Assembly (NCBI RefSeq): GCF_036016955.1
Contig: NZ_JAYWXI010000001.1
Location: forward strand, 186,001 to 250,000
Length of the DNA stretch: 64,000 nt
Direction: 5' to 3'
Source: JAYWXI01 sp036016955
GTDB taxonomy: Bacteria; Bacteroidota; Bacteroidia; Flavobacteriales; Weeksellaceae
The notes under the pieces were generated by a model. It ran no database searches and was not told where the DNA came from. It saw only the letters and a program-made list of their open reading frames with translations. Below, piece after piece: positions 18,018 to 27,246 of the stretch; the first letter of the stretch is position 1, and each line of letters opens with the position of its first letter. A program made the position numbers and the translations under genes.

Positions 18018-18025
18018 TATATTTG
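18018..18025 (+). promoter_or_regulatory. -7 box upstream of bioD
   Basis: TATATTTG fits the -7 element. The nearest TTG is only 14 bases upstream, so spacing is poor. The leader to bioD would be about 95 bases. Confidence 0.35.
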
Positions 18026-18126
18026 GCGGTTGGGATAAGCTTTGGCTGCGATTGGCTTGGGGGCGAAATCGTAATGTTTGCCGAGGGGGATGCAGCGAGC
18101 TTTTTTGATTAATCAACGATGAAAAA

Positions 18127-18744
18127 ATGAAAATATTTGTTACAGGGATTGGCACGGGGGTAGGAAAAACGGTGGTGTCTGCGGTTTTTGTGGAGGCTTT
18201 GGGGGCGGATTATTGGAAGCCGGTACAGGCGGGGGATTTGGAAGCTTCGGATACGGCTACGGTTCGGCAATTGGTTTCGCGTCGGGATGTGGTTTTCCAT
18301 CCGAATGCTTTTGCGCTCCATACGCCGGCGAGTCCGCATTATTCGGCGGCTTTGGACGGGGTTCGCATAACGTTGGAGTCCATGGTGGAGCCTCAGACCG
18401 AGCGTTCCTTGGTTATTGAGGGGGCAGGGGGCGTGATGGTTCCGATTAATGAGACGCACACTTTTTTGGACTTCATTCGTCCGGATTATAAGGTGGTTTT
18501 GGTTTCGATGAATTATTTGGGGAGCATCAATCATACGTTGATGACTTACGAGGTGCTGAAGAACAGCGGAGCGGATTGTTTGGGGCTGGTATTCAATGGG
18601 GAGGCGAATACTTCCACGGAGGAACTTATCGTTTCCAAAACGGGGCTCGAAGTGATTGGCCGTATTAATCGGGAGCCTTTATGGACTCAAGAGACGGTTC
18701 GTCGGTATGCGGAGCAGTTTAACCGGAATTTTTTTAAGGCATGA
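18127..18744 (+). CDS. bioD: Dethiobiotin synthetase
   Basis: ATP-dependent ureido-ring closure on diaminopelargonate, the penultimate step in biotin synthesis. The 205 residues show the P-loop-like GIGTGVGKTVVSAVFVEAL at residues 7-25, the substrate-binding YWKPVQAG with KPVQ lysine, and VIEGAGGVMVPIN. It overlaps bioA by 4 bases (ATGA), so the two are translated together. bioB and bioF are not in the window. Confidence 0.95.
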   Translation: MKIFVTGIGTGVGKTVVSAVFVEALGADYWKPVQAGDLEASDTATVRQLVSRRDVVFHPNAFALHTPASPHYSAALDGVRITLESMVEPQTERSLVIEGAGGVMVPINETHTFLDFIRPDYKVVLVSMNYLGSINHTLMTYEVLKNSGADCLGLVFNGEANTSTEELIVSKTGLEVIGRINREPLWTQETVRRYAEQFNRNFFKA

Positions 18745-20015
18745 CTTGGGCGGAAAAAGATTTGGAGTATAATTGGCATCCCTATACCCAACACAAGGGG
18801 CTTGAGGCTTTGCCGGTGATTGTAAAGGGGGAGGGAGAGTTTTTGTGGGATGTGGATGGGAAGCGGTATATTGACGGGATAGCGAGCTGGTGGGTTAATC
18901 CTTTCGGGCATTCTCATCCGGTATTGGCTGAGGCGATTTATCGGCAGCTCAGGACTTTGGAGCATGTTTTATTCGGCGGGTTTACCCATGTTAAGGCGAT
19001 TGAACTTTCCGAAAAGTTATTGGGGCTTTTACCGTCGAATCAGAAGAAAATTTTTTATTCGGATAATGGTTCCACGGCGGTGGAAATAGCGATAAAGGCT
19101 TCATTGCAGTTTTTCTACAATAGAGGGGAGAAAAGGACGAAAGTCATTGCTTTCGAAAATGCTTTTCATGGCGACACGTTTGGGGCTATGGCGGCCAGTG
19201 GTATTTCGTTTTTTACCGAGGCTTTTCGTCATTCGTTGATTCAGGTGGAGCGGATTCCGGTTCCGGTGGCGGGGCGGGAGCAGGAGAGTTTGTCTCGGTT
19301 TGAGGCTTTGGCAAAGACGGGCGAATTTGCTTGTTTTATTTTTGAACCTTTAGTGCTGGGAGCGGCGGGGATGCAGATGTATGAGGCTGCACCTTTGGAG
19401 GCTCTGCTGGCGATGGCGGAGCGTTTTGGAATCTTCAGTATTGCGGATGAGGTGATGACGGGATTTGGGAAGACGGGCCGGACGTTTGCTTGCGATTACC
19501 TTTCTCGTCCGCCGGCCATGGTGTGTTTATCTAAGGCGCTTACGGGCGGAACGATTCCCATGGCGGTAACGAGTTTTTCTCAGGAGGTTTTTGACGGGTT
19601 TTATTCGGATGAGGTTCATCGGGCTTTATTCCACGGGCATACGTTTACGGCTAATCCTACGGGGTGTGCGGCGGCTTTGGCGGCGGTGGATTTGCTGCTG
19701 TCGGAGGTCATGCAGGAAAACGTGGCGAGGGTTAATCGTTCGCATCGGAGGTTTGAGCAGCGTTTGAAGGGAAAAAAGGTGAAAAATGTACGGGTGCTGG
19801 GGGTTATTTTGGCTTTTGAACTGGATTTGGACGGGGCGCATGATTATTATGGATCGCTTAGAAACCGCCTTTACCGTTTTTTCATTGAGAAGGGCATTGT
19901 TCTTCGCCCGGTGGGCAATACCGTTTATCTTTTGCCGCCGTATACGATTTCCGATGAGAGTTTGGAGACGATTTATGCGGCTGTATTGGAGGCCATTGAC
20001 GCGGTGATCGTGTAG
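18741..20015 (+). CDS. bioA: Adenosylmethionine-8-amino-7-oxononanoate aminotransferase
   Basis: A pyridoxal-phosphate class III aminotransferase that uses S-adenosylmethionine as amino donor to make 7,8-diaminopelargonate. The 424 residues are the normal length. Visible features are WHPYTQHKG at the N-terminus (substrate pocket), the PLP-phosphate pocket SDNGSTAVE, the FEPLVLGAAGM and ADEVMTGFGKTG segments, and the PLP lysine K265 in CLSKALTGGT. It is coupled to bioD by a 4-base overlap. Gene order bioD-bioA is common in Bacteroidetes. Confidence 0.96.
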   Translation: MTWAEKDLEYNWHPYTQHKGLEALPVIVKGEGEFLWDVDGKRYIDGIASWWVNPFGHSHPVLAEAIYRQLRTLEHVLFGGFTHVKAIELSEKLLGLLPSNQKKIFYSDNGSTAVEIAIKASLQFFYNRGEKRTKVIAFENAFHGDTFGAMAASGISFFTEAFRHSLIQVERIPVPVAGREQESLSRFEALAKTGEFACFIFEPLVLGAAGMQMYEAAPLEALLAMAERFGIFSIADEVMTGFGKTGRTFACDYLSRPPAMVCLSKALTGGTIPMAVTSFSQEVFDGFYSDEVHRALFHGHTFTANPTGCAAALAAVDLLLSEVMQENVARVNRSHRRFEQRLKGKKVKNVRVLGVILAFELDLDGAHDYYGSLRNRLYRFFIEKGIVLRPVGNTVYLLPPYTISDESLETIYAAVLEAIDAVIV

Positions 20016-20017
20016 GG

Positions 20018-21022
20018 TTAGGGGTTGTGGAAGTGATGCGGAAAGGCGTCTTGAGGTTTCATTCTTAGTAGGTTAAGTTTAATCCATGACTTTAAAAAGC
20101 CCCATCCGTACGAGAACATTTGGATGTAGGTGGCGATAACGGCCATGCCGGCGATGCTGATGTTTTTGGTCAGGGCAAGGGCGTGGAAAAATACCAAGAA
20201 GGTATAGAGTCCGTAGAGGGAAAGGATAAATCCCCGGTGGAATGCAAAGTATTCGATAAAGCCCAGGAGGTACCCGATAAGGAATAGGGACGGAAAAGCG
20301 AACGAGAGTTTAACGTAATTGGGGTGTCTTTGGTTGAGGATGGGGCGGGCGCATCCGAATTGGTAAACTTGTTTAGAAAACTTACCGAAATCCACTCTTC
20401 GCTTATGGTATACGCCAATATTATCGAAAAAAGCGGTTTTGTAGCCGTTTTCCCAGAGGGTCATGGACAGGTCGGGATCTTCTCCGATGCGCATTTCGGA
20501 AAATCCGCCAACTTGGTCGAAAGCGGTTTTTTTTACGCCCATGTTGAAACTTCGGGGTTGAAATTTGGTGATGCTTTTTTTGCTTCCGCGCACGCCGCCG
20601 GTAGTAAATACGGAGGTCATGGCGTAGGAGATGGCTTTTTGCATGAGGTTGAACCCTTTGTGGGCTTTGTCGGCACCGCCAAAGGCATCGCATTGGGTGC
20701 GACTGAGATTTTGTTTAACATTGGCAATGTAGTCTTGCTCTACGATGACGTCGCTGTCGAGGAAGACCAGCCACTCGTTTTCGGCTCTTCGGGCGCCGTA
20801 ATTTCGGCTTAATCCGGGGCCGGAATTGTCTTTTCGGAAAAAACGGATGCTCAGCGAGGTGTTAAAATAGTCGACGGTGGGACGAAGGTTAATCAACGAA
20901 CCGTCATCCACAATGATAATTTCGAATGCTTTATCGGTCTGGCGGCTCAGGGAGCTCAGGAGTTCAAAGAGTTCGTCTTTACGGTTGTATATGGCGATGA
21001 TAATCGAAAGGGTGGGCATCAC
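20018..21022 (-). CDS. Family 2 glycosyltransferase, membrane-associated
   Basis: The 334 residues have a GT2 (GT-A fold) catalytic domain: SIIIAIYNRKDELFELLSSL, the nucleotide-binding IIIVDDGS, and the metal-binding VFLDSDV, followed by FSEMRIGEDPDLSMTLWENG containing the acceptor-base ED. Two to three C-terminal membrane segments (FAFPSLFLIGYLLGFIEYF and FILSLYGLYTFLVFFHALAL) anchor it. It ends 2 bases from the convergent bioA stop and follows an rRNA methyltransferase gene by 7 bases. The sugar and acceptor are unknown. Confidence 0.88.
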   Translation of the reverse strand: MMPTLSIIIAIYNRKDELFELLSSLSRQTDKAFEIIIVDDGSLINLRPTVDYFNTSLSIRFFRKDNSGPGLSRNYGARRAENEWLVFLDSDVIVEQDYIANVKQNLSRTQCDAFGGADKAHKGFNLMQKAISYAMTSVFTTGGVRGSKKSITKFQPRSFNMGVKKTAFDQVGGFSEMRIGEDPDLSMTLWENGYKTAFFDNIGVYHKRRVDFGKFSKQVYQFGCARPILNQRHPNYVKLSFAFPSLFLIGYLLGFIEYFAFHRGFILSLYGLYTFLVFFHALALTKNISIAGMAVIATYIQMFSYGWGFLKSWIKLNLLRMKPQDAFPHHFHNP

Positions 21023-21029
21023 GATGGTT

Positions 21030-22205
21030 TTAGGTATTGAAGGGTTGGGATTCCGTGTTTTTTTCTTTTTTGCTGCCTTCGTACATTTCGTACTGGAGGA
21101 ATCGGGTTTCCAGTTTTCCGTTGTACAATTTGATTTTTCGGGAGGGTCTTAGTCCGACTTTTTTCACGGCTTCCAGATCGGAGGTGATGAGCCATGCCAA
21201 AGTATTGGGGTAATTTTGTTTGAAGGTGTCGCCTATTTTTTTGTAAAAATCTTCGAAGCGGATGGCTATTCGTTCGTCGTAAGGCGGGTTGAAGACCATC
21301 AGAAGGGGGAAGTGTTCTTTTTTGCTTTCAAAGAAATTTTGTTTTTTGATTTCGATGACGTCTTCCATTTCCGCTTTGGCAATATTGGCTTTGGCGGCGT
21401 AGAGCATTTTGGGGTCGATGTCGAAGCCGATGATTTTTCCGTCGAAGGCTTTGATACGGTTGATGCGGAATTCTTTTATTTTACGGAAAAGGGTTTCGTC
21501 GTAGTTTTTCCAGTTTTGAAAAGCAAAATGTTTTCTGAACAGCTGGGCGGGAAGCTCCAGGGCGATCATGGCGGCTTCGATTAGCAGGGTTCCGCTTCCG
21601 CACATGGGGTCAAGAAAGTTGCCTTTGCCGTCCCATCCCGCGATTTGAAGCATTCCGGAGGCCAAAACCTCATTGATAGGGGCTTCGCCTTGTTCGCAGC
21701 GGTACCCTCGTTTGAAAAGGGGCTCACCCGAGCTGTCCAAAGCGATGGTAACGTGCTGGCGGTCGATATGAAGATTGAATTTGATGTCGGGATTTTTAGG
21801 ATTTACGTTGGGGCGGCGTCCTGTTTTTTTTCTGAAAAAATCGACGATGGCGTCTTTCATTTTCAGGGTCATGAATTGGGAATGCGTAAAACGCTCGGAG
21901 TGTACCGTGGCATCGATGGCGAAGGTTTGCTCCACGTCCATATGGGCCGACCAATCGAATTTCAGGAGTCTGTCGTAAAATTTTTGTTCGTCGAAAGCTT
22001 TGAACTCAAAAAGAGGGACCAAGATTTTTACGGCCGTTCGGGCGGCGTAGTTTATTTTGTAAAGAAAGCCCAAATCGCCTTCGCAGTTTACGGCTCGGTT
22101 TTTTATTTCCACTTGGCGTCCGCCGAGTTTTTTTATTTCCTCGGCTAAAACGGTTTCCAGTCCGAAAAAAGTTTTGATTTGAATCTTTAGATTGTCGTAG
22201 TCCAT
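21030..22205 (-). CDS. THUMP-domain class I methyltransferase, RlmL/RlmK-like
   Basis: Probable rRNA guanine-N2 methyltransferase. The 391 residues hold an N-terminal ferredoxin-like/THUMP region (1-160), the SAM-binding loop DPMCGSGTLLIEAAMIALE around residues 195-215, and the catalytic FNPPYDERI, the N-methyltransferase motif. The length equals the N-terminal half of E. coli RlmL and of YpsC-type proteins, so the target is probably 23S rRNA, though the base is not certain. A TAAATTTG -7 box lies about 25 bases upstream. Confidence 0.9.
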   Translation of the reverse strand: MDYDNLKIQIKTFFGLETVLAEEIKKLGGRQVEIKNRAVNCEGDLGFLYKINYAARTAVKILVPLFEFKAFDEQKFYDRLLKFDWSAHMDVEQTFAIDATVHSERFTHSQFMTLKMKDAIVDFFRKKTGRRPNVNPKNPDIKFNLHIDRQHVTIALDSSGEPLFKRGYRCEQGEAPINEVLASGMLQIAGWDGKGNFLDPMCGSGTLLIEAAMIALELPAQLFRKHFAFQNWKNYDETLFRKIKEFRINRIKAFDGKIIGFDIDPKMLYAAKANIAKAEMEDVIEIKKQNFFESKKEHFPLLMVFNPPYDERIAIRFEDFYKKIGDTFKQNYPNTLAWLITSDLEAVKKVGLRPSRKIKLYNGKLETRFLQYEMYEGSKKEKNTESQPFNT

Positions 22206-22230
22206 AGTTTTACTTCTGACGATGTTTCGG

Positions 22231-22248
22231 CAAATTTAGTTATTTTTG
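22231..22248. promoter_or_regulatory. Back-to-back -7 boxes between two methyltransferase genes
   Basis: Minus-strand TAAATTTG (22231-22238) faces the rRNA methyltransferase gene and plus-strand TATTTTTG (22241-22248) faces the downstream methyltransferase, just 4 bases before its ATG. Neither has a good TTG at the expected distance. Confidence 0.4.
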
Positions 22249-22252
22249 CAAA

Positions 22253-22984
22253 ATGGCTTGGTTTAAAGAATGGTTTAATACGCCTTATTATCATCAACTT
22301 TATCGTCACAGGGATTATGCCGAGGCCGAAGGGTTTATTCGGGCTTTGGTTAATGCTTTGGAATTACCTCCTCAGGCTCAGGTGATTGACTTGGCTTGTG
22401 GTAAGGGGCGGCATTCGGTGTTTCTTAACGGTATGGGGTATCGGGTTTTGGGGTTGGATTTATCGGAGGAAAGCATTGCGCATAACCGCCAATGGACCAG
22501 CGAAAGCCTGAAGTTTCGGGTGCATGATATGCGTTGCCCGATAACGGAGGTTGCCGAGGTGGATGCGGTTTTTAATTTATTCACGAGTTTTGGTTTTTTT
22601 GACGATCCTAAGGATGATTTTCTCGTTTTTGATTCGGTGGCCGGGGTGCTTTCTGCGGGCGGTGTTTTTGTTTTGGATTTTTTAAACGAGAGGCATGTTC
22701 GCAATACGCTGGTAGCCGAAAGTGAAGTCTGTGTGGATGGGATTGTTTTTCGGATTCATCGGAAGCTGGAAGGCAATGAGGTGGTGAAGGATATTCGTTT
22801 TGAAGACCAAGGGCGTTCGCATCATTATTTTGAAAAAGTCAAATTGCATACTTTGGAAGAAATTCATGCTTTGGCGGAGAAAGTGGGGCTGGTTAACGAG
22901 AAAATTTATGGTGATTATGCTTTGAATCCTTTCGAGCTTGAAAAATCGCCGAGATGTATTAACGTATTTCGTAAAGAGAAATGA
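22253..22984 (+). CDS. Class I SAM-dependent methyltransferase, unknown substrate
   Basis: The 243 residues show motif I VIDLACGKGRHSVFL near residues 41-55, motif II VLGLDLS, and motif IV around VDAVFNLFTSFGFF, with a following DFLNERHV region as in Methyltransf_25/11 proteins. The ATG at 22253 is only 4 bases after a -7 box, so the mRNA is probably leaderless. The stop overlaps the ZIP gene by 4 bases. The substrate is not evident. Confidence 0.88.
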   Translation: MAWFKEWFNTPYYHQLYRHRDYAEAEGFIRALVNALELPPQAQVIDLACGKGRHSVFLNGMGYRVLGLDLSEESIAHNRQWTSESLKFRVHDMRCPITEVAEVDAVFNLFTSFGFFDDPKDDFLVFDSVAGVLSAGGVFVLDFLNERHVRNTLVAESEVCVDGIVFRIHRKLEGNEVVKDIRFEDQGRSHHYFEKVKLHTLEEIHALAEKVGLVNEKIYGDYALNPFELEKSPRCINVFRKEK

Positions 22985-23670
22985 TTGTAACGTTACTGAT
23001 CGCCAGTGTATTACTGGGAGTTATTTTGGGTAAGTATTACGGGGAGCGGGAGCGTTTGGCCAAGAGTCTTCTCATTTTGAGTGCGGGGTTTTTAATCACC
23101 GTGTGTCTGAATGAGGTTTTTCCTCAGGTATATGCTTCGGAGCATCATCATATCGGACTTTGGGTAATTGGCGGGGTTTTGCTCCAGATGATTTTGGAGA
23201 ACCTTACCAAGGGGTTCGAGCATGGCCATTTTCATCATTCGGGTAAGGGGATTCTTCCTTTGGGATTGATTATCGGGATGTTTATTCATGCTTTTATCGA
23301 GGGGATTCCGCTTTCCAATGAAACGCAGGTCGGTTCACCTTATTTGCAGGGAATATTGTTCCATAATCTTCCGATTTCATTTGTTTTGGGGGCGTTTCTT
23401 TTTGGCCGGAAAAAACCGTTTAGGACGCTTTCTTGGGTTGTGGTGGTGATGTTTGCCTTGGCTTCTCCGTTGGGCATTTATTTGGGGAATTATTTTCATC
23501 CACAGTGGCAGCCTTATTTTTTGGCTTTGGTCGGAGGAATTTTTCTTCATATCTCGTCGGTGATTATTTTTGAAAGCAACAAGAATCACAATGTGGATTG
23601 GGCAAAAATGGGGCTGGTGGTTTTGGGTGTAGGATTAGCAATGTTGGGGCATTTGTTCCATCATCATTGA
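22981..23670 (+). CDS. ZIP-family divalent metal transporter
   Basis: The 229 residues have about eight membrane helices, with the ZIP metal site GMFIHAFIEGIPLSN (helix IV) and LFHNLPISFVLGAF (helix V). A histidine-rich loop EHGHFHHSGKG separates helices III and IV, as usual for ZIP, and the protein ends in HLFHHH. It is expected to import zinc or another divalent metal. It overlaps the methyltransferase gene by 4 bases and is thus in one transcript. Confidence 0.92.
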   Translation: MIVTLLIASVLLGVILGKYYGERERLAKSLLILSAGFLITVCLNEVFPQVYASEHHHIGLWVIGGVLLQMILENLTKGFEHGHFHHSGKGILPLGLIIGMFIHAFIEGIPLSNETQVGSPYLQGILFHNLPISFVLGAFLFGRKKPFRTLSWVVVVMFALASPLGIYLGNYFHPQWQPYFLALVGGIFLHISSVIIFESNKNHNVDWAKMGLVVLGVGLAMLGHLFHHH

Positions 23671-23752
23671 GGTTGGGTTTCGTTTTTGGCTTTTTCGCTC
23701 GGTTCGGGGAGTTAATGTTTTTTATTAATTTAACAGAAACAAGAATTTGATT

Positions 23753-25333
23753 ATGAAAATGGACGTATTTCCTTTTTATTTGATTTTGGTGGTGGTGATT
23801 GTACTGTTGATCATGCTGGCCAAAAAAATCAAAATTGCCTATCCGATTTTACTTGTATTGGCGGGGCTTGCGATTAGTTTCATCCCAGGGACGCCTCAAT
23901 TGACGATAGATCCGGAACTTATCTTTTTTATTTTTCTTCCGCCCTTGCTTTACGAGGCGGCTTGGGCAACTTCCTGGAAAGAATTGTGGCGTTGGCGGCG
24001 TATTGTTTTTGGTTTTGCTTTCGTGGTAGTGTTTTTTACGTCCTGCGTGGTGGCTTTTATTGCCAACCATTTTATTCCGGGGTTTTCTTTGGCTTTGGGG
24101 TTTTTGTTGGGGGGGATTGTTTCTCCGCCCGATGCGGTGAGTGCGGGAGCGATTTTGAAATTTATTAAGGTTCCCAAACGTTTTTCTTCTCTTTTGGAGG
24201 GGGAAAGTTTGCTGAATGATGCTTCTTCGCTTATTGTTTTTCGTTTTGCTATGGTGGCGGTGGCTACGGGGCAGTTTGTTTGGCATCAGGCGACGCTGAG
24301 CTTTTTTTGGATGTGTTTGGGGGGCGTGGGCATCGGATTGTTGATTGGCTATGTGTTCATCAAGATGCATGAGATTTTACCTACGGATGCGACCATTGAC
24401 GTGGTATTGACTTTGGTGGCTCCTTTTTTTATGTATATCGCTGCGGAGGAGGTGCATGCTTCGGGGGTTCTTTCCGTGGTGGCTGGCGGGTTATACCTTG
24501 CTTACCGTCAGCATTCGTTTTTGGGGAGTACTTCTCGGATTCAGGGGGTGTCTGTTTGGGAGAGTCTTTGCTTTCTGCTTAACGGTTTTGTTTTTATGAT
24601 GATTGGTTTGGACTTGCCGGAAATTGTTGGGAATTTGGGGGATACGGATTTGTATACGGCGATTGGTTATGGGGTTTTGATTACGGTGGTTTTGATTGTG
24701 GTGAGGATTATTGCGGCGTATGGAGCGGTAGTAACGACAATGGTGATGAAGAATTTTATTCCGGTGGCGGATACGAAGAATCCGGGCTGGAAGGGGCCTT
24801 TGCTTTTGGGCTGGACGGGGATGCGTGGGGTGGTGTCTTTGGCGGCGGCTTTGTCGATTCCCATGACGTTGGAAGACGGGACGGCTTTTCCTCAGCGTAA
24901 CCTTATTTTGTTCATTACTTTTGTGGTGATTCTTTTGACTTTGGTGGTTCAGGGGCTTACACTTCCTTTTTTGATTCGCCAGCTTAAGATTGAGGATCCG
25001 GATTTTACGCGCCCTGAAAAAGAGATTGACGATGAGATTAATATCCAGATGGCGAGGATAGCGGTGGAGAAGATCAAGAATGAGTATAGTGATAAATTGG
25101 AACAATTTCCGGTACTTAAAGACCAGTTGTCGCATTGGGAGAAAAGGCTGGAGAGTACCGAGATTATTTTTCACTTGGAAGAATACCGTAAGATTCATTT
25201 GGATGTATTAAACAGCCAAAGGGCTTACTTGTTACGGCGAAATTCGGAAGAGCTTTTGTTGGATGAGGAAATCATACGGAAACATTTGCGGTATTTGGAT
25301 TTGCAGGAGGAGAAGCTTATGGCGAAGTTTTAA
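23753..25333 (+). CDS. CPA1-family sodium/proton antiporter
   Basis: The 526 residues contain about twelve membrane helices and a cytoplasmic tail of about 110 residues. CPA1 signatures are FLLGGIVSPPDAVSAGAIL (SPPDAV), EGESLLNDASSLIVFRFA (ESLxND ion site) and GWTGMRGVVSLAAALSIP. It extrudes sodium in exchange for protons. I chose the ATG at 23753 (MKMDVFPFYLILV) over a TTG six bases earlier. It stands alone and ends in a strong bidirectional terminator. Confidence 0.94.
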   Translation: MKMDVFPFYLILVVVIVLLIMLAKKIKIAYPILLVLAGLAISFIPGTPQLTIDPELIFFIFLPPLLYEAAWATSWKELWRWRRIVFGFAFVVVFFTSCVVAFIANHFIPGFSLALGFLLGGIVSPPDAVSAGAILKFIKVPKRFSSLLEGESLLNDASSLIVFRFAMVAVATGQFVWHQATLSFFWMCLGGVGIGLLIGYVFIKMHEILPTDATIDVVLTLVAPFFMYIAAEEVHASGVLSVVAGGLYLAYRQHSFLGSTSRIQGVSVWESLCFLLNGFVFMMIGLDLPEIVGNLGDTDLYTAIGYGVLITVVLIVVRIIAAYGAVVTTMVMKNFIPVADTKNPGWKGPLLLGWTGMRGVVSLAAALSIPMTLEDGTAFPQRNLILFITFVVILLTLVVQGLTLPFLIRQLKIEDPDFTRPEKEIDDEINIQMARIAVEKIKNEYSDKLEQFPVLKDQLSHWEKRLESTEIIFHLEEYRKIHLDVLNSQRAYLLRRNSEELLLDEEIIRKHLRYLDLQEEKLMAKF

Positions 25334-25340
25334 GGAAACG

Positions 25341-25379
25341 AAAAAAAACACTCAAAGCCTTGGTTTTGAGTGTTTTTTA
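25341..25379. terminator. Bidirectional terminator
   Basis: Stem AAAACACTCAAA with TTTGAGTGTTTT, loop GCCTTGGT, flanked by A- and T-runs, between the convergent antiporter and LuxE-like genes. Confidence 0.92.
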
Positions 25380-25393
25380 TTTTGTGGATTTTT

Positions 25394-26416
25394 TCAGGAG
25401 ACCAAAAGACTGCAGCCTCGGATGTCGGAATGGTCTATTCTACCGAGCACCTGGAAGCGAGGGTGAAGCGGGTTGGATGAAGTTTCGGGGAGGGTTTTCC
25501 CCAAATCTTGTGTGGCGATGAAGGCGCAGGAGTGGCGGTTGGCCAAATCAATGATGTTGATGGCTCCGGTTTTTCCGTCTGGTAGATAGGCGAAAGGGTC
25601 TTCCGTGTTTCGGATGAGGATGCGCATCCAGGGAGGACACTGGTAGGTGTTTTCTTCCAGGGAATAGGCTTGGGAGAGGAGTTCGGTCATCGAATATTCG
25701 GAATAGATGCGTTCGGTTCCGAATCCTTCTTTCAGGCTTTTCAGGAGTTGGTCTTTGGTGATTTCTTCTTTGCGGCCTTTCATTCCTCCGGTTTCGATAA
25801 TGGTAAGGGGGCGGTCTTGGGTTTCGAGGTTTCGGCCGGTAAGGGTACGCACGGAATCCAAGAAGTCGAGAAGAGCAAAAGAAACCCCGAAAAGAATAGC
25901 TTTTTGGTCTTTTAACCGTTCGAGGGTTGCCAGTAGTTCGTTATGGTTGTAAAGAAAATAGCCGTTTTCGGGATGGGCGGAGGCTTTCATTAATGCATCC
26001 ACCATGTAGATGAGGGAAGAGTGCGGATTTTCGGAATAGTTTGGCAACAGCCCCAAAAAGACAAACGTTTCGGGGGCTCCAATGAAGTGGGCGAAACTCC
26101 GTAGCAGACTTTCCTCGTATAACGAAAAATCGGCGATGTAGTGGCGGGATCGGGTTTGGATGTTGGTTGTCCCAGAGCTTTGGAAGTAGTGAACGGGCTG
26201 AAAGCGACGGTCGATCACCACGTGTTTTTTGAAAATTTCGATGGGGAGAAAGGGGATTTGGTCGATTTGTGAAACGTTTTCGGGACGAACGTTCAGGAAA
26301 TCCACGAAATGCCGATAGACCTCAACGTTTTGGTATTGGTGTAAAAAGGTTTCGATGCAGGCTTTTTGAAACTCCTCCATGCTTTTGATCTGAAATGGGA
26401 GATTGTTGAGGTGCAT
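25394..26416 (-). CDS. LuxE/PaaK-family acyl-activating protein
   Basis: The 340 residues match the LuxE-like acyl-protein synthetase family common in Bacteroidetes. The adenylation-type loop SSGTTNIQTRSRHY lies near residues 80-95, ETGGMKGRKEEI is in the middle, and EYSMTELLSQAYS carries the family E-x-T-E-type site. No luxCDAB genes are nearby, so bioluminescence is excluded. It probably activates a carboxylate for an unknown pathway. It is the last gene of a queD-lpxH-luxE-like leftward cluster. Confidence 0.85.
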   Translation of the reverse strand: MHLNNLPFQIKSMEEFQKACIETFLHQYQNVEVYRHFVDFLNVRPENVSQIDQIPFLPIEIFKKHVVIDRRFQPVHYFQSSGTTNIQTRSRHYIADFSLYEESLLRSFAHFIGAPETFVFLGLLPNYSENPHSSLIYMVDALMKASAHPENGYFLYNHNELLATLERLKDQKAILFGVSFALLDFLDSVRTLTGRNLETQDRPLTIIETGGMKGRKEEITKDQLLKSLKEGFGTERIYSEYSMTELLSQAYSLEENTYQCPPWMRILIRNTEDPFAYLPDGKTGAINIIDLANRHSCAFIATQDLGKTLPETSSNPLHPRFQVLGRIDHSDIRGCSLLVS

Positions 26417-26435
26417 AGAAAATTCTTGTGAGGGT

Positions 26436-27203
26436 TTAGGGTTTGTATTTTTTTAGCTGGAAGGTGGTTTGAAATTCGCCGTAAGTGAAATAAGAAACCC
26501 AATCGCCTAAGTTAATGTATTGGGCTCCTTGATCGTTTAGGTTAAGGGTCATGGGAAGATGGCGGTGTCCGAAGACGAAGTAGTCTATTTTTTCGGTTTT
26601 TAGTTTTTCTTTGGCATAGCAAATGAGGTATTCTTTGTCTTCGCCGAGAAAGGCTTTGTCTTCTTCCCCCGAAATCATTTTGTTTTTTTGGGAGAAGTAA
26701 ATAGCGATGGGCATGGCAATGTCGGGATGCAACCAGCGGAATAGCCATTGGGCGAGGGGGTGGGTGAAGAGTTTTTTCATCCGTTTGTAGCCGTAATCGC
26801 CGGGGCCTAGGCCGTCTCCGTGGGCCAGTAGGAATCTTTTTCCGTCGACATCGAAGAGTTTTTTTTCAAAGAATACGGGGATGCCCAGTTCTTTTTCGAA
26901 GTAGTCTTTCATCCATAGGTCGTGGTTTCCGACGAAGAAATAAATGTCGGTTCCGGCCTCTTTCAGTTCGGCGATTTTGCCCAGTACTCTTACATAGCCT
27001 TTGGGGACGACGTGTTTCCACTCGTGCCAAAAATCGAACAGATCCCCCATGATGAAAAGCACTTGTGCTTCGGGTTTTATTTCGTCCAGCCATCGGACAA
27101 AAAGGGCTTCTCTTTTTTTGCTTGCTTCGGCAGAGGGGGCTCCGAAGTGCTGGTCGGAGCAGAAGAATACTTTTTTGTGGGGTTTTAGCCGTATGGTTGT
27201 CAT
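26436..27203 (-). CDS. lpxH: UDP-2,3-diacylglucosamine diphosphatase
   Basis: Metallophosphoesterase that makes lipid X in lipid A synthesis at the inner membrane. The 255 residues from the ATG at 27203 (MTTIRLKPHKKVFFC) show all motifs: SDQHFG (DxH), GDLFDFWHEW (GDxFD), GNHDLW (GNHD), LAHGDGLG, and FGHRHLPM near the end. The usual first motif is SDLHLG; DQHFG is the Bacteroidetes form. An upstream start at 27266 would add 21 residues with no support. Confidence 0.92.
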   Translation of the reverse strand: MTTIRLKPHKKVFFCSDQHFGAPSAEASKKREALFVRWLDEIKPEAQVLFIMGDLFDFWHEWKHVVPKGYVRVLGKIAELKEAGTDIYFFVGNHDLWMKDYFEKELGIPVFFEKKLFDVDGKRFLLAHGDGLGPGDYGYKRMKKLFTHPLAQWLFRWLHPDIAMPIAIYFSQKNKMISGEEDKAFLGEDKEYLICYAKEKLKTEKIDYFVFGHRHLPMTLNLNDQGAQYINLGDWVSYFTYGEFQTTFQLKKYKP

Positions 27204-27246
27204 TAAAGCGGAATGAAAAAATAAATGCTGGATTTTGAAAATCGGG

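Noticed and set aside
25394..26416. A bioluminescence (lux) locus because of the LuxE-like protein
   Set aside because: No luciferase, LuxC or LuxD genes occur; the family is widespread in Bacteroidetes in other contexts.
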